Assembly: GCF_041435015.1 (NCBI RefSeq)
Contig: NZ_CP107989.1
Location: forward strand, 5,022,001-5,086,000
Direction of reading: 5' to 3'
Length of the DNA: 64,000 nucleotides
From: Streptomyces canus
Lineage (GTDB): Bacteria; Actinomycetota; Actinomycetes; Streptomycetales; Streptomycetaceae
Each line of letters begins with the position of its first letter. The first letter of the stretch is position 1. Made by a program: the position numbers and the translations under genes. Of the stretch, positions 50,997-59,688 are shown in pieces. Under the pieces are notes generated by a model. It was not told the origin of the DNA and did no database searches. It worked only from the letters and a program-made list of their open reading frames with translations.

Positions 50997-51064
50997 TTCG
51001 CGGGAAGTGGGGGTACCCGCAGGTTCGGGCCGGAACGACCGGACCGGACAGGGAGGCGACACTC

Positions 51065-51316
51065 ATGGGCCTCGGCGGGTGCATCATCCTCATCGCCGTG
51101 GGAGCAATCCTCACGTTCGCCACCGACTGGCACATGCAGGGGGTCAACCTCGACCTGGTCGGTGTGATCCTGATGATCGTGGGACTGATCGGCGTGACGA
51201 CGTTCAGCAGCATCGCCCGGCGGCGGCGCGTGGTGGTACCGCCCACCACGCCGACGGTCGTCGAGGAGGAGCGGCATGTACGCCGGGACGGATACTCCGA
51301 CGGATACGGCGTTTAA
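51065..51316 (+). CDS. Small two-TM membrane protein (DUF6458-like)
   Basis: 83 aa. Two hydrophobic helices, 'GGCIILIAVGAILTFATDW' and 'LDLVGVILMIVGLIGVTTFS', separated by a short turn, then an Arg-rich stretch and acidic/Tyr tail 'RRDGYSDGYGV'. The pattern (Gly-Gly start, DWHxxGV between helices) agrees with the actinobacterial DUF6458 family; function unknown. ATG 51065 has AGGGAGG nine bases upstream. Confidence 0.8.
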   Translation: MGLGGCIILIAVGAILTFATDWHMQGVNLDLVGVILMIVGLIGVTTFSSIARRRRVVVPPTTPTVVEEERHVRRDGYSDGYGV

Positions 51317-51421
51317 GTCGGATTCATAGACAACCGTGAGCAATCTGTGATCCAGGTTGACTTGTCTGCTTGTGTGAAAGTCGTGAAGACTCGGGATCCT
51401 TGAGAGCCCGGGGGGTCAGCA

Positions 51422-52618
51422 GTGCCGGGCGTGAACCACCAGCACACCCGGGGGCTCCCCGTGCTCCACCCCACGACGACCGTCGCGGCGCCCGGTCCGG
51501 GATCTCCGCGCCCCCACCGGCACGCCGCTCGTCGCGCGCACGCCGCACCCGACGAATTCGACGGCCCGCAGCGCCTGCTGGCGCTGATACCGGCCCACAA
51601 CGAGCAGGACCGCATCGCCGACGCGATCCAGGGCCTGTGGCGGCAGACCCGGCGTCCCGACCTGATCGTCGTGGTGGCCGACAACTGCACCGACGCCACC
51701 GCCGAGATCGCCGTCGCGCACGGCGCCCGCGTCTTCTTCACCCAGGGCAACGCGTACAAGAAGGCCGGCGCCCTCAACCAGGCCATCGCCTGGGTGCTGC
51801 CCCATCTCGAGGACCGCGACCTGCTGTTGGTCCAGGATGCCGACACCGTGCTCAGCCCGTGGTTCAGCGAGACCGCGCTCGGCACCTTCAACCGCAAGGT
51901 CGGCGCCGTCGGCGGGATCTTCTACGGCGAGGACGGCGGCGGTCTGCTCGGACTGCTCCAGCGCATGGAGTTCCACCGCTACGCCTGGGAACTGGAGCGC
52001 ACCGGCGGCAAGGCCCAGGTGCTCACCGGCACCGGCACCATGTTCCGCGCCCGCGTCCTGCGCGAGGTGCGCGCCGCCCGCCGCGACGGAGTGATCGGCG
52101 GCGGCCACGCCTACTACAGTCTCGCCTCGCTCACCGAGGACGACGAGATGACCAAGGCGGTCAAGACCCTCGGCTACCGGACTATGTCCCCGGCCGGCTG
52201 CGCGGTCACCACCGAGGTCATGCCCACCCTGGGCAAGCTGTGGCACCAACGGCTGCGGTGGCAGCGCGGGGCGCTGGAGAACCTGCGCGACTACGGCTGG
52301 ACCCGTGTCACCGCCCGCTACTTCCTGCAGCAGCTCCTCATGGGGTTCGGCGCGCTGTCCTTCCTGGTCTATCTGACCTACATGGTCACGTACAGCGCGC
52401 TGTACGGCTGGCCCGGCTTCTCGCCCTTCTGGACCGCGATCGGGCTCGTCTTCGTGGTCGAGAAGACGGTATCCGTGCGCCGGGCCGGTCCGCGTGCCGT
52501 GCTGGTGGCGGCGCTGATGATCCCGGAGATGCTCTACGACCTTTTTCAGCACGCCGTCTACTTCTCCTCGCTGTGGGGCCTGTTGCGCCGCAGCGAGGAG
52601 AAGTGGGTGGCCACCTGA
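51422..52618 (+). CDS. Membrane-bound family 2 glycosyltransferase (processive type)
   Basis: 398 aa. A Pro/His/Ala-rich N-terminal 45 residues precede a GT-A domain: 'LLALIPAHNEQDRIADAI', 'VVVADNCTDAT', the metal DxD as 'LLVQDADTVLSP', the base in 'LTEDDEMTKAV', and the processive signature 'QRLRWQRGAL'. These D, DxD, D, Q/RxxRW elements are shared with cellulose and hyaluronan synthases. Two to three C-terminal helices anchor it. It probably makes a surface polysaccharide from a nucleotide sugar. GTG 51422 is poorly supported by ribosome-site evidence. A 52-residue LAATG protein follows 28 bases later. Confidence 0.88.
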   Translation: MPGVNHQHTRGLPVLHPTTTVAAPGPGSPRPHRHAARRAHAAPDEFDGPQRLLALIPAHNEQDRIADAIQGLWRQTRRPDLIVVVADNCTDATAEIAVAHGARVFFTQGNAYKKAGALNQAIAWVLPHLEDRDLLLVQDADTVLSPWFSETALGTFNRKVGAVGGIFYGEDGGGLLGLLQRMEFHRYAWELERTGGKAQVLTGTGTMFRARVLREVRAARRDGVIGGGHAYYSLASLTEDDEMTKAVKTLGYRTMSPAGCAVTTEVMPTLGKLWHQRLRWQRGALENLRDYGWTRVTARYFLQQLLMGFGALSFLVYLTYMVTYSALYGWPGFSPFWTAIGLVFVVEKTVSVRRAGPRAVLVAALMIPEMLYDLFQHAVYFSSLWGLLRRSEEKWVAT

Positions 52619-52646
52619 GCCTCACATCCCTCGAAGGAGAAGCATC

Positions 52647-52805
52647 ATGTACGGAAGAGTCATCGGCGCGGGAACGACCGGTGCCGGGGGCGCCACGCTC
52701 GCGGCGACCGGCCTGTGGGTGAACAGCATGGCGATGGTCGTGGCTGCCACGACGCTGGTGGCGGCCGGGGTCGCGCTGTTCAAGCTGGTTCCGCGGAGGC
52801 GGTGA
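52647..52805 (+). CDS. LAATG mini-protein (sorting-signal-like, 52 aa)
   Basis: A small gene with a strong GAAGGAGA site six bases before ATG 52647. Residues 1-17 are a Gly/Thr-rich lead-in ('GRVIGAGTTGAGG'), 18-22 are LAATG, then a hydrophobic stretch 'MAMVVAATTLVAAGVALF' and a positive tail 'KLVPRRR'. LAxTG-hydrophobic-basic is the class E sortase cell-wall sorting signal, as in chaplins. The protein has almost nothing else and no N-terminal signal peptide. It is translated with the preceding glycosyltransferase. Function is unknown; it may be a membrane peptide only mimicking the signal. Confidence 0.7.
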   Translation: MYGRVIGAGTTGAGGATLAATGLWVNSMAMVVAATTLVAAGVALFKLVPRRR

Positions 52806-53022
52806 CCGCACTCCTGAAGGCAGACCGGGTGGCCCGTCGTACGCGACGGGCCTCGTCTCGGTGGCGCGCCGGCATCACGTACAACCCTTGGGCCCCGCCA
52901 GAGGTCTCTTGACCGCGAACTGGCCGTGTCCCAGAGGACAACACGTGGCGAACACGGACGGCGCGCACCCCATTGACGCGGATGCCCGCCAGGCATCCCC
53001 CGCATGCCGCAGGAGAACCCGC

Positions 53023-54522
53023 ATGCACCAGTACCGCCATCCGTACCTGCGACTCGCCCTCGCGACGGCCGCCGCTGCCGCGCTGACGGGCGGTCTGCTC
53101 ACGGTCTCGGCGACGACGGCCACCGCCGCCGACTCGTTCAAGGTCGCGAAGGCCGACTTCAACGGCGACGGCATCGGCGACGTCCTCGCCACGGCCGCCG
53201 GCGCCTCCGTCAGCGGCCACGCCAACGCCGGCCAGGTCGTCGCCCTCTACGGCAGCGCCTCCACCGGCGTGACCTCGGCCAAGCGCACGGTCCTCAGCCA
53301 GAACTCCGGCACCGTGCCCGGCAGCGCCGAGACCGGCGACTGGTTCGGCGGCGCGACGGCTTACGCCGACTTCAACGGCGACGGCTACGACGACCTCGCC
53401 GTGGCCTCGCCGTACGAGAAGGTCGGAACCGACACCGACGGCGGCGCCCTGGCGATCCTGTGGGGCTCGGCGAGCGGCCTGACCGGCAAGGCCAGCGACG
53501 TCCCGGACCCGGCCGTCTCCTCGCACGACAACTGGGGCCTGTCCCTGGCCGCCGGCGACTTCGACGGCGACGGCAAGGCCGACCTGGCCGTCGGCAGCTC
53601 GGCCGCCACCCTCTACGTCTACAAGGGCGGCTTCAGCAGCTCCACCGGCCGGCCCGGCGGCCGCTACACCGTCAAACCCCCGATCCAGCCCGGCTCGGCC
53701 GACTTCCCGTACGGCCCCGAGCAGCTCACCGCCGGCGACGTGAACGGCGACGGCCGCACCGACCTGGTGGTCGACGGCTTCGAGACGCAGACCCAGAACG
53801 GCTGGAACACCAACTACTTCGTCCCCGGCACCGCGAGCGGCCTGAGCGTCGCGAGCGTCAAGACCCTCAAGCCGGGCATCGTCACCGGCATCGGGGACAT
53901 CAACGGCGACGGCTACGGCGACATCGTCACCGGCGCCGACTGGGACGCCACCACCAGCGACGGCCAGACCATCCCGGACGCCGCGAACGGCGGCAAGGTC
54001 AGCATCACCTACGGTTCCGCGTCGGGCCCCGCCTCGACCACCGGCATCACCCAGAACACCGGGAACGTCCCCGGCAGTTCGGAGAAGGGCGACGGCTTCG
54101 GCTGGGACCTGGACCTGGGCGACGTCAACGGCGACGGCTACCAGGACCTCGTGGTCTCCACCCCGGCGGAGGACCTCGGCAGTGTCACCGACGCCGGCAT
54201 GGTCACCGTCATGTACGGCTCCGCGAGCGGCATCAACACCTCCACCGGCCTCCAGTCCTTCGCCCAGAACACGACGGGCGTCCCCGGCACCGACGAGAAG
54301 GGCGACCTGTTCGGCGCCGACGTCAAGCTCGACGACGTCAACGGCGACGGCCGGGCCGACCTGGTCGTCGGGTCGTACGAGGACGGCGGCGACGGGGCGG
54401 TGACCTACCTGCCCTCCACCGGCACGAAGATCGGTACGACCGGTTCCCGCGCCCTCTCCGTGACCGCGGTGGGCGTCTCCACCTCCGGCACGGCACAGTT
54501 CGGCGCGCTCTTCGCCGACTAG
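53023..54522 (+). CDS. Secreted FG-GAP (VCBS) repeat protein
   Basis: 499 aa. Signal peptide 'LALATAAAAALTGGLLTVSA' with cleavage near TAA; then a propeller of FG-GAP blades with Ca-binding loops 'DFNGDGIGDVLA', 'DFNGDGYDDLAVASPYE', 'DVNGDGRTDLVVD', 'DVNGDGYQDLVVSTPAED', 'DVNGDGRADLVVGSYED', and 'NTGNVPGSSEKGD'-type linkers. Length and blades match the protein at 35047, a likely paralogue. ATG 53023 has AGGAGAA upstream. It is bounded by a hairpin terminator. Confidence 0.9.
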   Translation: MHQYRHPYLRLALATAAAAALTGGLLTVSATTATAADSFKVAKADFNGDGIGDVLATAAGASVSGHANAGQVVALYGSASTGVTSAKRTVLSQNSGTVPGSAETGDWFGGATAYADFNGDGYDDLAVASPYEKVGTDTDGGALAILWGSASGLTGKASDVPDPAVSSHDNWGLSLAAGDFDGDGKADLAVGSSAATLYVYKGGFSSSTGRPGGRYTVKPPIQPGSADFPYGPEQLTAGDVNGDGRTDLVVDGFETQTQNGWNTNYFVPGTASGLSVASVKTLKPGIVTGIGDINGDGYGDIVTGADWDATTSDGQTIPDAANGGKVSITYGSASGPASTTGITQNTGNVPGSSEKGDGFGWDLDLGDVNGDGYQDLVVSTPAEDLGSVTDAGMVTVMYGSASGINTSTGLQSFAQNTTGVPGTDEKGDLFGADVKLDDVNGDGRADLVVGSYEDGGDGAVTYLPSTGTKIGTTGSRALSVTAVGVSTSGTAQFGALFAD

Positions 54523-54527
54523 CCCGC

Positions 54528-54554
54528 GGGCGGGCCCGGGAAGCGGGCCCGCCC
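54528..54554. terminator. Bidirectional terminator
   Basis: GGGCGGGCCCG (54528-54538) and CGGGCCCGCCC (54544-54554) form a perfect 11-bp stem with loop GGAAG between convergent genes. Confidence 0.75.
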
Positions 54555-54574
54555 TCCCTTACGGATGGGGTGGA

Positions 54575-55408
54575 TCAGCGCAGGCCGGCGAAGAGGTCGT
54601 TCTCGGGTACGGCCGCGCCGGTGGTGTCCCGGACACGTACGAACGTCTCCATGCCCATCAACTCGCCGAACCGCTCCTTGCCCATCCCGAGGAAGAAGAT
54701 GTTCTCGCCCTGACTGGCGTGCGCGGCCAACGAGTCGAACTTCTGACCGCTGAACGCGGTGGTGTCCACCCACGTGGTGATCTCGTCGTCGGGCAGGCCG
54801 ATCTCGGCCAGCGCGGCGGCCTCGGCGGGGTCCGGCTCGGGCCTGTCCTCGTGAAACTCGCGCATGATCTCGCCGAACCGCTGCATCATCGAGCGGGGCA
54901 TCGTGGTCCAGTACACCTTCGGCGTCAACGCGGTCATCTCCAGCGCCGCCATCGTGATGCGGTGGGCCTGGATGTGGTCGGGGTGACCGTAGAAGCCGTT
55001 CTCGTCGTAGGTGACGACCACATCAGGCCGGTAGTGGCGCATGAGGTCCGCGAGCCGGGCCGCGCCTTCCTGCACGGGGGTCTGCCAGAAGGATCCGGGG
55101 GCGTCGTTGCTCGGCCAGCCCATCATCCCGGAGTCGGCATAGTCCAGCATCTCCAGATCGCTGATCTTCAGGACGTCACAGCTCGCCTCGAGTTCTTGGC
55201 GGCGCAGCAGGGCGACCGCCGCCGGATCGTGCCCGGGATCACCTGGCTTGACACCCCCCGGCCCGTCACCGCAACCGCCGTCGGTACAGGTCACGAGAAC
55301 CGTGCGGATGCCTTCCGCCGCGTACCGCGCGAGGACTCCTCCGGTTCCGGTGGCCTCGTCGTCGGGGTGGGCGTGTACTGCCATGAGCGTCAAGGGCCGG
55401 TCAGTCAT
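54575..55408 (-). CDS. PIG-L family deacetylase (mycothiol-type amidase/deacetylase)
   Basis: 277 aa. Zinc motif 'VHAHPDDEATGTGG' at residues 11-24 (His, Asp, Asp) and 'GHPDHIQAHRIT' supply the metal ligands; 'VTCTDGGCGDGP' is typical of MshB/Mca. The family removes acyl groups from N-acetylglucosaminyl-inositol or cleaves mycothiol S-conjugates. The length fits both; Mca-type is favoured by sequence impression only. ATG 55408 has AGGAGG eleven bases upstream. The stretch upstream to 55997 has no supported gene. Confidence 0.88.
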   Translation of the reverse strand: MTDRPLTLMAVHAHPDDEATGTGGVLARYAAEGIRTVLVTCTDGGCGDGPGGVKPGDPGHDPAAVALLRRQELEASCDVLKISDLEMLDYADSGMMGWPSNDAPGSFWQTPVQEGAARLADLMRHYRPDVVVTYDENGFYGHPDHIQAHRITMAALEMTALTPKVYWTTMPRSMMQRFGEIMREFHEDRPEPDPAEAAALAEIGLPDDEITTWVDTTAFSGQKFDSLAAHASQGENIFFLGMGKERFGELMGMETFVRVRDTTGAAVPENDLFAGLR

Positions 55409-55997
55409 GAAGAAGTCCTCCTGCGGACATACGTCTTGGTCCGGGTGCGCGGCGGGCGTACCGCGATCCTGGAGACCGGATCCCACCGGTCCCTCGTCGA
55501 TGCAACTCCATCGGCCGGACCGACTGTTCCCGGCGCGGCCGCCTCGCCGGTAGAGGTCGCGGATCGTCGTGCAGATCAGCGCATGGGCGGCCGGGTCGAC
55601 GTCGTGGCCACGGGGGACATCGAGGACGTCGGCGACCGTGCCCTGGGACTGCGGCAGGTGGCCCCGCAGGATCCCGGGGGCGCCTCCGCGGGTCATCCCG
55701 TCGACCGGGGGCGCGGACACAATCTCCCGCGGGCTCGTCTTCGCCGCCCGCCGCGGCGAGGGGCAGCAGCCATGCGTGGAGCAGCCCGTACCCCACGTAC
55801 GGGACGAGTCGCCGCACCCGCTGACCGCGTGGGCACGGGAACAGCCGGGGAGCCGCTGACCTTCGCCGGCCGCGAGGCCGCGAGGCGCTGGCCGGGGACG
55901 TCCGCGCACCTCCACGCGCGCGTGCGGCGCGAGACGGACTCAGCCCGTCGGCCTATCGGCGGCGTTGCGGAGCGGGCGCCGGGGAAGCGGTAACGAC
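55409..55997. other. Gap of 589 bases with no supported gene
   Basis: Frames on both strands are open but their translations are Arg/Pro/Gly-rich without motifs. The minus-strand frame entering the deacetylase start has no domain. Divergent promoters are expected here. A decayed gene is possible but cannot be named. Confidence 0.4.
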
Positions 55998-56495
55998 ATG
56001 AGATTCCTCGTGCGCGACCGGCTCCTCGGCTTCGGTGACGACTACTGGATCGAGGACGACCAGGGCAACAAGGTGTTCCTCGTCGACGGCAAGGCGATGC
56101 GCCTCAGGGACACCTTCGAGCTGAAGGACACCAGTGGGCGGGTCCTGATCGACATCCGCCAGAAGATGCTCGCCCTGCGCGACACCATGCTGATCGAACG
56201 GGACGGCGAGCCGCTGGCGACGATCAAGCGGAAACGCCTGTCGCTGCTGCGCAACCACTACCGGGTGGCCCTCGCCGACGGCAGTACCGAACTCGACGTC
56301 AGCGGCAAGATCCTCGACCGGGAGTTCGCCGTCGAGTACGACGGTGAGCTGCTCGCGGTGGTCTCACGACGTTGGCTGCGCGTGCGGGAGACCTACGGCG
56401 TCGACATCGTCCGGGACGACGCGGATCCGGCGCTGCTCATCGCGGTGGCGGTGTGCGTGATCCACCTCGCCGACAAGGAGCGGGAGGACGACTGA
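55998..56495 (+). CDS. LURP-one-related (tubby-like fold) protein
   Basis: 165 aa. Repeating beta-strand units fit the LOR/tubby-like barrel: 'FLVRDRLLGFGDDYWIEDD', 'GNKVFLVDGKAMRLRDTFEL', 'LIDIRQKMLALRDTMLIERD', then a C-terminal hydrophobic helix 'DPALLIAVAVCVIHLAD' typical of the family. Members are membrane-associated or phospholipid-linked proteins of unclear function. ATG 55998 follows GGGGAAG. A single gene convergent with the nitrilase gene. Confidence 0.88.
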   Translation: MRFLVRDRLLGFGDDYWIEDDQGNKVFLVDGKAMRLRDTFELKDTSGRVLIDIRQKMLALRDTMLIERDGEPLATIKRKRLSLLRNHYRVALADGSTELDVSGKILDREFAVEYDGELLAVVSRRWLRVRETYGVDIVRDDADPALLIAVAVCVIHLADKEREDD

Positions 56496-56523
56496 CCCAT
56501 CGGGACGTCACGGGACCCGGACG

Positions 56524-57297
56524 TCACAGGACCCGGTCCTTCAGGGCCGGGAACTGCTCCCTGGTCACGGACACCTTCCCGGGGTCGAACTCCACCGTGA
56601 GGATCTCCTCGCCGGCGCCCGCCTCCCCGAGGACCTCGCCCCACGGATCCACCACGATCGAGTGACCGGCCTGTGGAACTCGCGCGTGCGTCCCGGCCGT
56701 TCCACAAGCGAGCACGAACGCCTGGTTCTCGACCGCCCGCGCCCGGGCCAGCAGCGTCCAGTGCGCCCGGCGGCGCTCCGGCCAGCCCGCCGGGATCACC
56801 AGGGTCTCGGCGCCCGCGTCGACAAGACCGCGGAAGAGTTCGGGGAAACGGAGGTCGTAACAGGTGGCGACGCCGACGATCGTCTCCGGCAGACGGACCG
56901 TCACCAGGTCCTCGCCGCGGCCCATCAGCACGGCCTCGCCCTTGTCGAAGCCGAAGCGGTGGATCTTGCGGTAGGAGGCGGCCAGTTCACCGGAGGGCGA
57001 GAAGAAGAGGGAGGTGTTGTAGAGGGTGCCGTCAGGGGCCCGCTCGGGGACCGAGCCCGCGTGCAGCCACACGCCCGCGTCGCTCGCGGCCTTCGCCATG
57101 ACCTCGTAGGTCGGGCCTTCCAGCGGCTCGGCCTCGTTCCCGAACTCCTCGAAGGCAAACGCCCCGGTGGTCCACAGCTCCGGCAGCACGACGAGGTCGG
57201 CACCGGCCTGATCCCGTACCAGCGACGCCACGCGACGCCGACGCGATTCGACCGATTCGTCCTCATCCACGGCGATCTGGATCAGAGAGGCGCGCAC
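56524..57297 (-). CDS. Carbon-nitrogen hydrolase (nitrilase superfamily)
   Basis: 257 aa. The Glu-Lys-Cys triad is visible: Glu in 'VVLPELWTTGAFAF', Lys in 'SYRKIHRFGFDKG', Cys in 'GVATCYDLRFPELFRGL'. Length and order match the Nit/omega-amidase and deaminated-glutathione amidase branch, so it may repair dead-end amides, but substrate is not shown. GTG 57297 starts a clear family N-terminus ('RASLIQIAVDEDE'). Divergent from a maleylpyruvate-isomerase-like gene. Confidence 0.92.
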   Translation of the reverse strand: MRASLIQIAVDEDESVESRRRRVASLVRDQAGADLVVLPELWTTGAFAFEEFGNEAEPLEGPTYEVMAKAASDAGVWLHAGSVPERAPDGTLYNTSLFFSPSGELAASYRKIHRFGFDKGEAVLMGRGEDLVTVRLPETIVGVATCYDLRFPELFRGLVDAGAETLVIPAGWPERRRAHWTLLARARAVENQAFVLACGTAGTHARVPQAGHSIVVDPWGEVLGEAGAGEEILTVEFDPGKVSVTREQFPALKDRVL

Positions 57298-57479
57298 ACT
57301 ACCACCGTCCTGGCATTCGAGCCGTCCATTACGGGCCTACGATCGTCACACGAAAGCACTGCCGGGGTGCCTCACAGCAGCGTAACTTAGCGTTCCAAGA
57401 CACCCGCCGACAGCCACCACCTCCATTGGCAACGCCGCCATCACCAGCCCGTGCTCCGACCGCCGAGGGGTCCCGTTCC

Positions 57480-58304
57480 GTGAGTCTGCATCCCACCCTC
57501 CAGCCCTACGCCGACGCCTGGACCCACTCCATCGAAGCGATATCCGAGCTGGTGACGCCCCTCGTGGAGGGAGAGTGGAACCGCCGCACCCCCTGCCCGG
57601 GCTGGTCGGTCCGGGACGTGGTGTCCCATGTCATCGGTCTGGACTGCGAGATGCTGGGCGACCCGCGCCCCATCCACACCCTCCCCCGCGACCTCTTCCA
57701 CGTCACCAACGACCACCAGCGGTACATGGAGATGCAGGTCGACGTCCGCCGCCACCACACGGCACCGGAGATGACCTCCGAGCTGGAGTACGTCGTCATC
57801 CGCCGCAACCGCCAGCTGCGCAACGACTCCCGCGACCCCGGCACGAAGGTGCGCGGCCCGCTGGGCACCGAAGTGACGCTCGCGGATTCCATGCGCCAGC
57901 ACGCCTTCGACGTCTGGGTGCACGAGCAGGACCTGCGCACCGCGCTCGGCCGGCCCGGCAACCTCGACTCCCCCGGCGCGCACATCGCCCGGGACGTCCT
58001 GCTCGAAGCGCTCCCCGACATAGTGGCCGTCAAGGCCGACGCCCCCCGCAGCTCGGCGATCGTCTTCGACGTCCACGGTCCCATCGAGTTCCTGCGCACC
58101 ATACGCGTCGACATCCAGGGCCGCGGCACCCTGGAGACCGCCCCCGCCCTCGGCCCCGCCGCCACCCTCACCCTCGACTGGGAGACCTACGTCCGCCTGG
58201 CCTGCGGCCGTGTGACCCCGGAGTCGGCGGCGGACCGTGTGAAGGCGGAGGGCGACCCGCACCTGACGTCGGCGATCCTCAGGAACTTCACGGTGACGCC
58301 GTAG
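57480..58304 (+). CDS. Maleylpyruvate isomerase-family mycothiol-dependent enzyme
   Basis: 274 aa. A DinB/MDMPI-type helical bundle: 'EGEWNRRTPCPGWSVRDVVS' and 'HVIGLDCEML' contain the first metal His, and 'MRQHAFDVWVHEQDLRTALG' contains the others. A C-terminal SCP2-like domain follows ('VRLACGRVTPESAADRVKAE'). Such enzymes use mycothiol as cofactor or thiol donor. GTG 57480 with GAGGGG nine bases upstream is chosen over an upstream in-frame ATG. Neighbours include a PIG-L mycothiol-type hydrolase 2 kb away. Confidence 0.9.
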   Translation: MSLHPTLQPYADAWTHSIEAISELVTPLVEGEWNRRTPCPGWSVRDVVSHVIGLDCEMLGDPRPIHTLPRDLFHVTNDHQRYMEMQVDVRRHHTAPEMTSELEYVVIRRNRQLRNDSRDPGTKVRGPLGTEVTLADSMRQHAFDVWVHEQDLRTALGRPGNLDSPGAHIARDVLLEALPDIVAVKADAPRSSAIVFDVHGPIEFLRTIRVDIQGRGTLETAPALGPAATLTLDWETYVRLACGRVTPESAADRVKAEGDPHLTSAILRNFTVTP

Positions 58305-58347
58305 CGGGTGACGAAGCCCGTACCGGCGGGTGAGGCGGGCCCGGTGC

Positions 58348-58377
58348 GCTGACGTCCGCTCAGCTGACGTCCGGTCA
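58348..58377. repeat. 15-bp tandem repeat across the MFS stop codon
   Basis: GCTGACGTCCGCTCA (58348-58362) is followed immediately by GCTGACGTCCGGTCA (58363-58377). The second copy contains the stop codon of the minus-strand MFS gene, and one base differs. Confidence 0.85.
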
Positions 58378-59688
58378 GGCGGGCACGTGGACCGTCTCCA
58401 CCCGGCTCGCCACCAGCCGCTCCCGCTCCCGCCGGGCCGCCCGCCCGCGCAGCCGCAGGATCTGGCTGACGCCGAGCGCCTGGAGCACGAAGACGGAGGA
58501 GAAGGCGACGGTGTAGTTGTCGTCGGTCGCGTCCAGGAGCACACCGACGGCGAACAGGGTGGTCATCGACGCGACGAACCCGCCCATGTTCGTGATGCCG
58601 GACGCGGTCCCCTGCCGCTCCGGCGGGTTCGCCGGCCGCGCGAAGTCGAAGCCGAGCATCGAGGCCGGTCCGCACGAGCCGAGCACCACGCACAGCACGA
58701 TCAGCAGCCACATCGGCGCACGCTCGCCGGGACAGGCCAGTGTGGCCGCCCACAGCAGCGCCGTCGCCCCCACGGTCCCGAGCGCGAGCGGCAGCCGCGC
58801 CTCGTGGTGCCGGGCGACGACCTGGCCGTAGACCAGACCGACGACCATGTTGGACAGCACGACGAGCGTGAGCAGTTCGCCCGCCACCGCCCGGGACAGC
58901 CCCTGCGCCTCGACGAGGAACGGCAGGCCCCACAGGAGCAGGAACACCATCGCCGGGAACTGGGTCGTGAAGTGCACCCACAGCCCGAGCCGGGTGCCGG
59001 GCTCCCGCCAGGACGCGGCGATCTGCCGCCGTACATAGGCCGCCCCCTGGTGCGGGAACGGCTCCGGCTCGTGTCCCTCGGGGTGGTCCTTGAGGAAGAG
59101 GAGCAGCAGGACCAGCACCACCACACCGGCGAGCGAGCTGCCCGCGAACGCGGGGGTCCAGCCGATGCCGTGCAGGAGCCGGGCCAGCACCAGTGTGGAG
59201 ACCAGGTTGCCCGCCATGCCGGCGAGCCCGGCGAGCTGCGCGACCAGCGGCCCGCGCCGGGCCGGGAACCAGCGGGTGCCCAGGCGCAGCACGCTGATGA
59301 AGGTCATCGCGTCGCCGCAGCCGAGCAGGGCGCGCGAGGCGAGGGCCGTTCCGTACGACGGTGAGAACGCGAAGCCGAGCTGCCCCGCCGTGAAGAGCAC
59401 CACGCCGAGCGTCAGCACCTTCTTGGTGCCGAGCCGGTCCACGAGCAGGCCGACGGGTATCTGCATGCCCGCGTAGACGAGGAGTTGGAGGATCGAGAAG
59501 GTCGACAGGGCCGAGGCGTTCACATGGAAGCGGTCGGCAGCGTCGAGGCCGGCGACTCCGAGGGACGTACGGAAGATGACCGCGACGAAGTAGACGGAGA
59601 CGCCGATGCCCCACACGGCCATGGCGCGTCGGCCGCCTGGGGGCGCCCCTTCTGAAGAAGGGCCACCCGGAAGAGTGGACCTGTTCAT
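58375..59688 (-). CDS. MFS transporter
   Basis: 437 aa with 12 predicted helices. Signatures: 'YFVAVIFRTSLGVAG' in helix 1, motif A-like 'GLLVDRLGTKKVLTLG', and 'LLGCGDAMTFISVLRLGTRW' in helix 4, as in the nitrate/glucarate-like and unknown-substrate MFS groups. ATG 59688 overlaps the GntR gene's stop by four bases (ATGA), so the two are translationally coupled and the transporter is presumably part of the GntR-regulated unit. Substrate unknown. Confidence 0.9.
   Translation of the reverse strand: MNRSTLPGGPSSEGAPPGGRRAMAVWGIGVSVYFVAVIFRTSLGVAGLDAADRFHVNASALSTFSILQLLVYAGMQIPVGLLVDRLGTKKVLTLGVVLFTAGQLGFAFSPSYGTALASRALLGCGDAMTFISVLRLGTRWFPARRGPLVAQLAGLAGMAGNLVSTLVLARLLHGIGWTPAFAGSSLAGVVVLVLLLLFLKDHPEGHEPEPFPHQGAAYVRRQIAASWREPGTRLGLWVHFTTQFPAMVFLLLWGLPFLVEAQGLSRAVAGELLTLVVLSNMVVGLVYGQVVARHHEARLPLALGTVGATALLWAATLACPGERAPMWLLIVLCVVLGSCGPASMLGFDFARPANPPERQGTASGITNMGGFVASMTTLFAVGVLLDATDDNYTVAFSSVFVLQALGVSQILRLRGRAARRERERLVASRVETVHVPA

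Noticed and set aside
55401..55817. Small gene upstream of the PIG-L deacetylase
   Set aside because: The start 'VGYGLLHAWLLPLAAA' looks hydrophobic but the rest is Arg/Pro-rich without a family, and it overlaps the deacetylase ribosome site.
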